Below the pieces are notes generated by a model. That model searched no databases. It was not told where the DNA came from and saw only the letters and a program-made list of their open reading frames with translations. Both the position numbers and the translations under genes were made by a program. Below are positions 10,357-21,587 of a stretch of DNA of 64,000 nucleotides, one piece after another. The DNA lies in contig RCTD01000001.1 in the NCBI GenBank assembly GCA_014898415.1, forward strand, positions 4,402,001 to 4,466,000, written 5' to 3'. The DNA comes from Stromatinia cepivora. Lineage: Eukaryota > Ascomycota > Leotiomycetes > Helotiales > Sclerotiniaceae. The number at the start of each line of letters is the position of its first letter. The stretch's first letter is position 1.

Positions 10357-12496
10357 TTACAAACAAACACTCATCCCCTTCTCACTAACCACAAACTCAC
10401 ACCCCAAATTAAGCTCCTCCTCATAGCTCACCAACTCCCTCAAAATAGTCTCCTTCGGATCCTCCTTATCATCCAACGTATCCTTCACATGAATAATAAC
10501 AATCTTGACCCCATCGAGCGGCCCCACATTCGACCCCTTCCGATGCGAATAGACATAATTAGCCGGGGTAGCCAACGACTGACGCACACCGGCAGTCCTA
10601 TCCTTCTCACGACTGGCAAGAGATTTGCGAAGGTAATCCAACCTACTGGAAGGATCGGAACCGGAACCACGATCGCGAGGGCGTCGACGACGAGAGAGTC
10701 CCTCGCAGGATTTATCGACTTCGGCCGCGAGCACTTTCAACTCTTCGATTAGGTAACGCGGGTTTAGGTGCCCGAATAACATTTCGTCGCTGCGACTGTC
10801 GTCGTAGGAACATTCGATGAATATGCCTTTGAGGGTTCCAGCGGCGACTTTGGGTGCGGCGTCTTGCCAGACTTGTTTATTGCGTGGGAAGGCAGAGATG
10901 GAGTCGGGTTCTACGTCGCCCCATATGAGGATTTCTTGACTGCTTGCTACATCGTGGATGAAGAATGCGGAGCTGGTGTAGACGCGGAAGGGGTCGACGG
11001 CTGTGGAGGAGAAGTTGAGGCCGAGGTTTTCGGCTACGGTGTTGATGGCGCCCCGGGTGAGGGGTGGTGAGGGGTGACCGCGATTGAATTGGGGGTTGAC
11101 TCTTCTGGAGGGGGATCGGGTGGAGGGGGACCGGGTGGAGGGGGATCGGGAAAGGCCGGTTTCCGCTGTGGGATAATCCAATGACTGGTCTGGGGATTGT
11201 GAGGTTTGTCAGTACGATGTACGTGTAAAATGGAGGGAAAGTGATCCAGATAGATATCTGGTTGGACAAGACCAAAATCCAATCGCAAACCAAGACCTTT
11301 CAAAAACAAGAAAATACAACAGGGCAATACTTACAAGGAAAATCCGCAGTACAAATTCCATGACTAACAGCCCAAGACTTCACACCAAGTCCCTCCACAA
11401 CCTCCATATACCCCTTCGTAACCCCATCACCCAAAACTGACGAACCCCCCGACATCAACCTCATAAATGTCACCAATCCCACCCCACCATTCTCATCCGA
11501 CAAATTGGGCCAAATAACATCATTAAAAATATGTTGTTTCAACGCCTCAATCGTACTAGCCAACCCCGCAATCCTCCTCGGCTTAGAACTAGGACTTGCG
11601 GTGCTGACCACCCCACCGGCAATATGATCGATGTGTGGATGGGTAATGAGATGAGCACCGATTAAATTACGTGCTATGTGAGCAGTATTTGCGCCGACGG
11701 ATCGATAAGGGAGTTCTAACCCTGCTAAAAGTCCACCTTGGAGCACGTGTGGTCGTTCGGGTGGCAGTGGATTATATTGTTGGAGAAGAGTTTGAATGGC
11801 TGATAGATGTACTCCGGCGTCTACAGCGAGGACGGAACCTCTAGTCCATCCTTGTGCTATTGATCGTACCAAGAACGCAGTACAGTTATCTTCCAAAGGT
11901 CCTCCACCGGATCCCTATCGAATTAGTTGTTAGAAATTTTCCCGCAAATGCTTCATACGTAAAAATGAGTGGAACGACTTTAAAGTGCAATTATTCATAG
12001 TAAATGCAAATTCCCAACTCAAAAAAAGATATTTTACATCAAATCCGCCAGAATTCTCATTTCAAAAAAAAAACAAAAAAAACATTCATCCTCCTCACAT
12101 TCACGAAGACATCTTTTCCAACCAAAATAGTACCTCCCACGTGACTTTTACTGAATTTCCCTTAATCGGAAAATACCCAGACTTGAGCATGCACAAGCAT
12201 CCAAACAAAGCCATTCAACCGGCGCCATCCAACCCATCAATCCATAAATCAAACGCAAAGAGAAATCCACACAAGCACCAACTGCATATAATGACGTACG
12301 ACCCCTCATGCGCACTTGACATTCTCTCCATGCAATTTCCCGCTTTGCAGACTCAGAACCAAAGAAATAAAAGCAAATGACAAACAAACAACTTGAATAT
12401 TGCATGAACATTCAGGAAAAACTCACTCACCAAAACAATAACCTGTAAAGAATCACCCTTTCCCTTTCCATCCTCACTTTGCGTATCATCCGCCAT
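10357..12496 (-). CDS. PDE1: Low-affinity (class II) 3',5'-cyclic-nucleotide phosphodiesterase
   Basis: Three exons, 12431-12496, 11335-11914 and 10357-11189, total 1,479 nt and give 492 aa. The first exon encodes only 22 residues (MADDTQ...LQVIVL) and joins exactly to GSGGGPLEDNC, the start of the metallo-beta-lactamase fold. The zinc-binding signature His114-Pro-His116-Ile-Asp118-His119 (THPHIDHIAGG) is intact, and ILIWGDVEPD and FIECSYDDSRSDEMLFGHL follow. This is the class II cAMP phosphodiesterase family of yeast Pde1, which hydrolyses cAMP to 5'-AMP and damps PKA signalling. A Ser/Arg/Pro-rich insert (SRSPSTRSPSTRSPSRR) lies after the second splice and could be phosphorylated. The 516-bp first intron is unusually long for this genome. 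A hexamer microsatellite lies about 105 bp upstream of the ATG. Confidence 0.92.
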
Positions 12497-13664
12497 CTTT
12501 TCCTCTTGCGCAGTTGCCTGTATTCCTCTTCCTTTCCTCTAAAAAACTATATAAAACTTCCTTCACAAAAATCTAGAAAACCCACTTCCAGATGCAAATC
12601 CAATTGCAATTCCAATTCCAATTCCAATTCCAATTCCAATTCCAATTCCAATTCCAATTTCAATTTCAATTCCAATTCCAATTTCAATTTCAATCCCTCA
12701 ATAAAATAAAATATATTCTCCAGCAAACGTTCCGTGTAAGATATCGTACCAAGTCTTGCCTTCGTGTTCTCAGAGTACAGCAAAAACAACCGTATGTTGT
12801 GTGCAGGAGTTCCAATCGTATCTCGCTCGCCCTTTTAACCTTTTTCCCTTTCTCTCTTTCTTTTCGCTCTGCTCTTTGTCCCCAATTGACTTTGACTGGC
12901 ATGAAATACTTCGCTGCATTGGGACATTCCAATGTTCTTTGTGCTTTATCTTCGATGTGTCTTCGAACCAATTGTGTTTTTGATTTTCTTTGAAGGATCC
13001 TTTGTTCTTGGTCTTGGGTTTCCAGAAACGGATACTCTAATTGCAAACGGCAGGTTCCACGTGATACCGTTTTTTTTTTGGATTGATTACATTGTATTTG
13101 GATCTTAAATTCTGCACCTTATATATTTTTGAATGGATCATACATGTGTAGAAAATGAGAGCTTTATTCTTATGACATTTGTCGCGGGGCATCGAAACTC
13201 ATTCCATCAAAATCATTCGGGAAACCCGAGAACCTGGCCTCGGGATCGCCGTAAATACACTACTGCAACTATTTGATACATAATATGCAAGATGTCATCA
13301 CCGACTACTGTAGATTAGAATCATAATAGTCTCGTCTCATTTCATTTACAAGTTTTTGCAAGTGCCGTGATAACAATACTTTTATTTATATCATAAACAA
13401 GGGCCACGCGCTGCGCTCCATCAATGATCTCGCTCTTCCCAAATGCCTTTCAATTCATGCAATACGCTCCAAGTTTGGGATATTGCCAAAAAAAAGAAAA
13501 TGTTCATGAGGGTGTTAAATCCCTAGTATTCATCTTTCATCTCTTCCTCTCTGCTCTCTTTCTCTCTCTTTCTAAAATCACGCATTCTTTCCACTCCTTC
13601 CCCCCGCCTCTTCTCCCCATATAAACTCACATACAGCACGACCAGCGCCCCCTCCCCAATATCT
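12497..13664. other. Intergenic region between PDE1 and CPS1
   Basis: The region holds the promoter and leader of the phosphodiesterase gene (minus strand, right of 12496) and the 3' side of the CPS1 homologue. Apart from the hexamer array at 12601-12690 it contains pyrimidine-rich runs and no convincing coding sequence. Confidence 0.5.
12601..12690. repeat. CAATTC hexamer array, 15 units
   Basis: Fifteen consecutive hexamers of the form CAATTC, with CAATTT or CAATTG variants, fill exactly 90 bp. The array lies 105-194 bp upstream of the PDE1 start codon, so it is in the leader or promoter. In-frame translation gives an artificial Gln-Phe run that I do not regard as coding. Confidence 0.9.
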
Positions 13665-16600
13665 TTATTGATTAGCTCGGTTATAGTGCATCATGGTTTC
13701 CTTCCAATCATCATCATCATCCATATTATGCACTCTCAACCCCCCTCCGCTCCTAGATCCCTCTTGCTGTTGCTGCTTCTGACTCGGTAAACTCCATTGA
13801 TCACTCCCATCGACGTTATGGACGCCACGCCGAGTACCCATATCCATGTCCATTCCCGGTTTCGGCCCAATCATTGGCGGTTCATTTTGATTGGGACCAA
13901 ACCCTGGAACCACAAAATCAGAATATGGATTATCGAAATCGATTTGTCCACCATAGAAATTGCTGCTTGGTTCGAACTGATTCTGTTGTGGATTTGCAGG
14001 AGGTGTGTCATCATTATGCCTCATGCTGAAATTTGCTTCATTCGATGATCGCATTGAAGGTGCATCATAATTATCTGCTGGCATTTCAGATATGCCAGCC
14101 GGGATGGGTGCGAAACTATGTTGCGAAACTGTACGCTGACGCTCACGTTCCTGTTCCTCAATGATTTGAGGAGCAGGCTCAACATTGCGGAGGCTGCTCG
14201 CGATGACGCTGCCATTACGAACACTAGGAATACCGCTGCGTGGCTCCATGGTCTCTGTAACGTCCGAGAGACCTCCTTCGGCGTCTCGGATACCAAATTG
14301 TGCCATTGTACGCATTTTGCGTGTGACCCAAGTAGCTAGAATTTTGCCCCGTTGCTTTTCCCCAAGTCGGGACCTAGGGAAGTCACCCTTATTAACAAAA
14401 GCAACGATGTCAACGACGATTTGATGTTCATTTAGAATGGCGTTCACGATAACTGGTACAATGGAGGCAAGGTATGATTTCCTTCCTACTTCTACCAATA
14501 CAACGATAAGTCCGCCAGCTTGAAATACGGCACTAAAATTATTAGCTTCAATGGCTCCAAGAAATCAATAGGAAAAAACTTACGATCCTCCAGGGACAAT
14601 GTTACGATGGCATTTCTCCACTGAACTTTCAATATCCATTGGGAAATGGCTAAGGCCGTTTATTTCGAATGTTTCCCCAACACTCCCTAGAACGAACAGT
14701 ACTTGCATCTCGACTAGTGCACCACCTGGCCCTATAGGTCGACTAACGGTATGTAGAAAACCTAAATCTCCTGTCCGGACGTATTGTACATTTGGATCAC
14801 CATCAACAGTACGCCCATCAAATCTTTCGAAATCAAAAGCATCTTTCGATCCATAGAACGCTCTGACGCATGCCTCTGACTCGACCCAAATTTCACCATA
14901 TTCACCTTCGTGGCAAAGACAACGGCTTTCTGGATTAACAATAGCTATTTGAGTTGACACAGGAACCATGCCGGAATCTTGAACCATGAGTGCTTTCGGG
15001 TTTGATTCTGGGTCGACAGGATATACCATACCCCGGCGTAAAGCTTGAGTATCTAGCCATAGCTCAATTGGTTCAATACACATATATGAACGAGATGCAA
15101 TCATTGGGTTCAAAACGTGCGAATATACCGTATTGATAGCAGTGCGATCAAGACCAGTCGCAGCAAAATGGAGACGTACTTTTTGGAAAACATCGACCCT
15201 GGGTCTTCCTTCGGCTGAGATCATCATGTTTTTCAATTCGTGAAGAGTGAACCCCTTGCCTGGCATGACGGCCATGGCATGGTCGAGCATTTGAGGTGTG
15301 GCATAAGTATCCTTGATCTTATACCTCGATAAAGTTAGGAAAAGTGATACTGGGTTTTGTGCGAATTCGACGGGAGAAACCAAGTAAGTTGGGGCCCCAA
15401 CGAATATACCCATGAGAACACTGTGGATGAAACCCAGACCAGTGGTACTTCTCACACAACCTAGAACAGGCCTAGAGCTTGTCATTTGACAAGTCTCCTT
15501 CTGCACCTTGCACATACCCATGATGGTATCATGACCTAGTTGTACGGCGATCCTGCGTTGATCAGGGGTCCAGTACGTCCAAACAAGAGCCGGATATCCT
15601 GGCTGAACCCAACCTGGTAGCATCGTAAGGCCAAGATCTCTGCAGCCATTGTTTTGCTTAGGTGGCTTCGAAGTATTATATATGCTCGGCACCAATACCT
15701 TCAGAATTTGTGCCGATTGTTTAAGATGTTGTGAAACTGCCTTTTGTTTCATTAGGTTGTCGACGTCTTGATTAACCAAAACAGCCTTCACATGGTAATC
15801 TGAAACCATGTGTAGGAATGCGGGTGCGTCTTCGTTCAGGCGATTCTGATCAAGAGGAGCCATGGGTATAGCTGTTGCTCCTAAGCAAAAGCATGCGTGT
15901 GTTGCATAAACAAAATCCTCCGAATGCGTATACATGAGGATCAAATGGTCGCCATGCCTTATCTTGACCTTATTCTTGAGATACATAGCTACAGCAGCAA
16001 CTTTCGTGTCAAATTTTTTCCAGGTGATTCCTTTTCCTTCTTTACCTCGGCCGTCTATAGTGCAGTAGGATAGTTCGTCGGCTTGTCGCGCGACGCGCCA
16101 TTGTAATAAGTCAACTATGCTTAGGAAGTTGTTTAGAGGTGTAGAAGTTCGATCATCAATCACCACTTCGCGACGATCAATTCCGGAATATTGCTTGTCC
16201 CCAGGAGATAATATATCTTCACGAGCTTGAGCAGCAAGTGGTGACCATATGCCTCCAATAGGATCCACACCAATAGGTAAATTAAGTACAGCTCGTTCGA
16301 CTCCGAATTTTACATGCACACAAGGAAGATTGCCAAGATCAAACTCGCGACGACAAAGCATATTACCAATCTCCCTTCGGCCACATTTTAGGACTTTTGG
16401 GAGAGTATTTGGTGCTGTAATCATAACACAATAGACTCTTAGATGATGTTCTTGCATCAATACTTCCATACATCGCTCTGACAAGGAATCTAGAAGCGCA
16501 GTATCCAGTTGACGCGGAGGTCCACCAGAGGCAGCAGGTGCTGTTGATGCGGAAGGTGATTCCAACAGAACTATCGGAAGATGCTCATCATTGACAAAAA

Positions 16601-19551
16601 CATCAAATGCGGAGCAGTCGTAAATCTTTGGTACATTCTTCATGATACTCACTATTATGTGTTGTACAAAGAAGTATCGATGTTCTGCAACTTCGTGGCC
16701 ATGCTCAACCCATTCAACCTTCTGGCGGAGACGATCTTCATACAGGCCAAGGACGAAAATCTTGCCCTCGATCACTGTTCCAAGAAGGCCTGTACGAAGG
16801 AACTCTGGCTCTACCATCATTGGAGTCGGGTCTCCTTGCTCAAATTTATATGGTCGAGCATGGAAAATTTGCTCAGTATGTTTCGGTAAGGCCCAGAAGC
16901 CCCCTGATAGAGATGGAGAGTCTACCCAGATTTCTCCTACAGAATGTGGGGATGCTAGAAGACCAGTTTCTGGATCCACTACCGCTAAGGTAGCATCAGG
17001 TATTGGGAAACCAAAAGCTCCACAACGCACCGTTCCTGGTTCGCTACTAGCTTTCTTACGCGCTTCCTCGCCAATAGCGACCACAACAACTTCATTGGTT
17101 TTGAGTGCTTCTCGATCCAGGAGAACTTCACTTAGTTCCGTTCTTCCTTTTTGTTCAGCTGGAGCTACTGTTCCGCCTCCTATGAGACTTCCAAAACCAT
17201 TACCAGGTGACTTTTCCTTTTCTTCAGACTTCTCCTCGATGGAATTGCCATCTGATCCTATGTCCAGTTTCAAGGGACATCCCATACGTTCTTCACCACC
17301 CAACCAATCTCGCATACTAATCACCATACCACCATGTTCCGGTAGACATAACATAGGAGCAACCAATTCCCGCGCACGAGGATTTCGCATGGGCCGTAGC
17401 CATCGATCTGCTAGCACTTCGTGGAACTCGCTGTCGACTGTCAGAGTATCTATTAGGCACAATCTAACATTTTGAAAGTTTGGTTCCATCCCCTTTTTGA
17501 AATTTCGCGTAGTCATCGGATCTTGCTGGTAGTTATAAGCTGCCCTCTTCAACCCCGGGTAATCGGCCACCATGAGAGTTGCTCTATATTTTGTAATGAG
17601 GTGGGCATAAAGACCAGGTGTCTCGACAGCCTTACTTTCAAGCCAGACAGTTGTGTGACCACCATATACTGTCAATAGGACTCCCAAAATCATACCAATT
17701 CCTTGCCGTGGGTCTAGATAAGATAGTAAGATCTCGCCACGACTGCTGCCGCCAGCCATCAATCTTCCGCTCTTATCTCTTAGTTCAGGATTGAAAGTAT
17801 CACCACGTGCACCAGACGGCACTGTGGATATGATAGCACTGAGACATGCCATTTGATGCATGATTGTTCGGTGGCTCATTACTACACCACGGAGATCGCC
17901 TGTGGGAGCTCGTGAAAATTCAATATAAGCTAAATCTGGTACCGTCAAAGGTGGTACATCATCCTTTTTCTTTGGATTCCAACTACCAAACTCATTTGTC
18001 TTCCACCATTCTACTCCCCTTGGCCAATTTAGCTTCTGGCTTGTGATATCTCGCTGGAAAGTTTTCAAATTGTTGTCGGTGGTAAGTGTAAGATGTGCTT
18101 GAGTAGAGGTCAAAATCGTATTAAGTTTTGCATAATCGTCAAGATCATTAATAGGAACTGCCACCACTCCAGCAATGAAACATCCAAGTAAAGCGATGGC
18201 AAATTCGATAATTTCGGATTCGCGATATATCAAAGCGACTCGATCACCTCTATAGAGAGAACTTTTATCTCTAATTACTTGCGCAACTTTTTCGGCTCGA
18301 CTGGTAAGTTTCTCCCAAGTAATAGAAGCAATCTCTTTTCCTTTATTGTCTAATACCCAGTATGCTGGCATTTTTGCTCTTGCCCTACCCCGATGCCTCA
18401 AAACAGCCGCAATATTATCGAATTTAGACATAGGTGTATTTTTGTCATGTGGATCGTAGACTGCAAATGGGACATCTCGAGGCTCCAGGGGCATTTGATA
18501 CTCTAGGGCAGCGGGAGGAGGTAAGTCGCTGGTGGTCAGCATTGGCGGCGCCATTGCTGCTGTTGGAGAGAATGCGTCACTGGAAGAATATCGATGTGGC
18601 CCACCACCATATGAATTTAGTCCATTATTCTCATACCCTTGTTGTCCGGCAAAGTCTGAGAAATATCCTTGCTGCGACTCCCCAAGCATGGTGCCGTGGG
18701 AGTCCATCATCGTTTCTGCATGATTTCGATCGTAGACGTCTCCCTCATGTTCCATATAGCCACTTTGCTGTGCCGGATTAAAAGCATAATTTGCGCTAGA
18801 AGCCATCGATCCCAATCTCATACTTGGCTCGTTTGGACGATCTTGCTGATAGTCTCCGCCTGGGGAGCCAGGTTGATATGACGAGGTCTGACTATAAGAG
18901 CTATGACGCTGGGTGGTGGGATTATGTACTGCCAGCCTTAAATCCTGAGGTCTGCCAGCATATGAAAAAGTTCGTCCATCTTGTGCTCTATTGGCTCCGA
19001 AACTTCCTGTATCACTAGCCATTGTAGCGGTTCGACCGGGAATTTGAGATGCGCCGTAGTTTTGTGTGAGGTAACTCCCACTTGCAGTTCCTGAGTTCGA
19101 ATTGAGGGCTGCAAGAGATGCAGAGCGCGAACCATCATTCGAGGGATGTATGCTGTCATCAGGAGCATGTATGCGTAGCCCTGTAAGCTCTGCGGCAATC
19201 GGTGCGGCGCCCAGGTATTGTGAAAGTAAGAATGTGCGTCGTTTTTGATATCTGTGTTCGAGAAATCAGAACTGATATGTCATATAAGATGTCGAATGCT
19301 TTTAGCATAGCATTGAGCAAACGTACCCCTTCTCCGTAATATCCCCTTCCTAAAGCAAAAGTTGTATCAGCAATTTAGCACTGGAAACCATCTAATCTAC
19401 CCCGGACAATGTCATCCTGCATGTATTTGGCACAAGAGCATACGCGGCGCAGCTAAAACAAATCCCCGTCATTGGGAACGCCATAACTAACCTCCAGCTC
19501 ATGTTCTAATTCCTGCAGCTTTGCCTGCAACTCCGGATTATTCTCCTCCAT
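13665..19551 (-). CDS. CPS1: CPS1/DIP2-type protein with two AMP-binding domains
   Basis: Four exons, 19492-19551, 19327-19349, 14584-19251 and 13665-14532, total 5,619 nt and give 1,872 aa. The N-terminus (MEENNPELQAKLQELEHELE, then EGDITEKGYQKRRTFLLSQY across two splices) is the DMAP1-binding domain found in animal DIP2 proteins. Two tandem adenylate-forming (acyl-CoA synthetase-like) domains follow, roughly residues 280-880 and 990-1620. A short C-terminal conserved block (GGLIVVLVEVGRKSYLA) precedes a Gln/Asn-rich tail ending in an Asp run. The architecture and length match the fungal CPS1 family, described in Cochliobolus heterostrophus as a general virulence factor. The usual Ser/Thr/Gly-rich AMP-binding loop is degenerate in both domains (IEFSRAPTGDLRGVVMSHR; WTYWTPDQRRIAVQLGHD), so classical ligase activity is uncertain. 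Exon 2 is only 23 nt. No signal peptide is seen. Confidence 0.92.
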
Positions 19552-20179
19552 GTTCGGTGCGACTTGGTATGAGGGAATATGAGCAAATGAGGGCACACTT
19601 TCTTAAGAAGGTCGCAAATTAATGTTTTCAATGAGTGATTAAAATATGGTAAGTGGATAAAAACATGAAGCTGGAAGCTTGAGCAAAAGAAGGATGAAAA
19701 GTAGGTAGAAGATGCAAAACGCAAGCGATGGTTGGTTAGTCGAAATCGAAATCAGTATTACTTGTTCAGCAGAAGCATACTGAATGGAGGATTTATTAGA
19801 TGTTCAACATTCGTCATGCCCTGATTTTCTTTTCTATTCTGGATAGATCGGCCTGCCGACGTTTGCATTCGTATGATGGGGTATCGGACATATAAGGAAT
19901 AGCCGATCAGTTTGCCAGTCAAGTCAGTTCGTTCAAGGTAAGTAAGGTTACCGTGGGGAGTTGCATTTTGATTTTAGTTTATGAGTTGCAACTTGTTGAA
20001 TTTGTGATATTCCATTTCTCGAAGCAACAAAAGTATACTGTTGATAACCAATTAGATGTAGAAGAATACCTTTCTTTTCTCTAAATTTCCAAGTTGAGAA
20101 ATGTTTCCAAAACAAAAAAAATGGCAACACGGAATTCCCGAGGTCATTTTTGCTGAAGCCAACCAAAGACATTTGTACT

Positions 20180-20218
20180 ACCAAAATGTCCCACCAAAAT
20201 GTCCCACCAAAATCTTCC
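20180..20218. repeat. 13-bp tandem repeat ACCAAAATGTCCC, three units
   Basis: There are two exact copies and a third with mismatches in the last bases. The array is intergenic, between the CPS1 start and the orphan gene. Confidence 0.85.
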
Positions 20219-20400
20219 TATTAAAATGAACGAATCAAGTTTCTGTAAGTTTTCATTATCATGTGATTGAAGGGGTATCAAGCTAATGCTGCACGGACCA
20301 TAAACCTTTGAAAGCTTTTTTTCATCTATAAATTTTTATTTTTATCGCTCAGAAACTTCCCTTCCAACCTTTTTCAACATCAATATCTTCAACAATCTTC

Positions 20401-20439
20401 AATTCATACTACCAATTCATACTACCAATTCATACTACC
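20401..20439. repeat. 13-bp tandem repeat AATTCATACTACC, three units
   Basis: Three exact copies fill 39 bp. The array ends 44 bp before the small ORF at 20484 and resembles leader sequence. Confidence 0.9.
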
Positions 20440-20483
20440 CAATTTATTCAATTTCTAATTCATCTACTTCCTCGACTGTTACA

Positions 20484-20630
20484 ATGTTCAAAATGGATTC
20501 ATTCTATCCAGGGAATGGGCGAGGAATTCCTGCATCACCTTTGCATATATATCTGCTTCCTAATTTAGCACACTGGTATATGACAAATCCTTACCCAATC
20601 TTGAATTGGAGAGCTTGTAACTTGACTTAG
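20484..20630 (+). CDS. Small ORF, doubtful
   Basis: An ATG after a C/A-rich leader-like stretch opens a 48-codon frame (MFKMDSFYPGNGRGIPASPL...) ending in TAG. I recognise no family. A good-looking donor (GTATAT, after CACTG) and acceptor (TTGACTTAG) lie inside it, but joining them creates an immediate stop, so it does not extend. It could be an upstream ORF in a long leader of the 21588 gene, a gene remnant, or chance. Confidence 0.2.
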   Translation: MFKMDSFYPGNGRGIPASPLHIYLLPNLAHWYMTNPYPILNWRACNLT

Positions 20631-21587
20631 AACTGCGATTGTTCGATCTATGCTATGGTGCTATTTTCATGACTTATTCTTTCATGCTCACAGCGTCTTT
20701 ATCATTGGTTTGTCTATTTTTATCAGCCCTTCTTTGTCTGCAATTACTATTATTCCCTTCTTGGGTACAACAACATGATGTTACAAACAAGATACACAGA
20801 CCTGTTCTGAACAGCTTCGTGCTGCTTGTTGATTATCTTGGAGACCTTCTGATATTGTTGTTCATACCTCACTTTTAATTACTTCAAGCATTGTGGGAAT
20901 CCCAGCTAATTCTCAAAAGTTCTCTCAACTAGGAAACCTCCCACAACTTTTTTTGTACACCAGACACCCACAATTTCCATCAAGGGTTACCAAATGTATC
21001 TTCTGCTCCAGATAGTACGAGTGTTAAGTGTTACTTGGCTGGTACATGCTTCCAATTCCAGCCGAATGTTCATCTGGCTTAGCCAATGCGGGCTGAATTC
21101 AATGGTTGGTTCTGTCTTTGTGGTGTCAAAAATTGAATATACTATATTACACAGGTAGGTTGGAGGATAGGAGGCACTATTGAGATGCAGATCATCTTTG
21201 TCTATACTACTCCAGATTGGAGGAGATCATGTCATCTCCATTGTTGGTGTCTAAGGTACAAGGAGAATAATGACTTCCTTTGTTGGATTTCTCAATCCTA
21301 TTGTTATCTTCTGGTGAACAGGAGGAATACTGTGCATTACTTTGTCGAGTAGTTACTTTGTTCAACAGATCCTTTGTGAATACATATACAAAGAAATAAT
21401 AAAATTAAGAAAACAAAGCATGAATCCGGCATATAAGTTCACTGACAATCCCTATTGTCTCTTCTTTTCTTTTCTCACTCACACCAATCTTCCAATCTTA
21501 AGTTATATATACTCCATTTACTACATTCAATCCAAGTAACAACACGTTCATCCAATTTAGTACAGCTGAGCTGCTAAGTTAAACAAC

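Larger units (their letters stand above)
19552..21587. other. 2-kb divergent intergenic region
   Basis: This region separates CPS1 (-) from the orphan 657-aa gene (+) and should hold both promoters. It contains two unrelated 13-bp tandem repeats, a 48-codon ORF at 20484 and a hydrophobic reading frame near 20669-20878. None is strong enough to call a gene with confidence. Confidence 0.5.

Noticed and set aside
12592..12993. Plus-strand frame coding a Gln-Phe repeat protein
   Set aside because: The protein repeat is just translation of the CAATTC microsatellite; the rest has no recognisable motif and lies in the PDE1 promoter.
20639..20878. Hydrophobic 60-80 codon frame resembling a two-helix membrane peptide
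   Set aside because: It has no upstream ATG in a good context (first ATG at 20669), no partner exon and no family match. Hydrophobicity alone is common in T-rich DNA.
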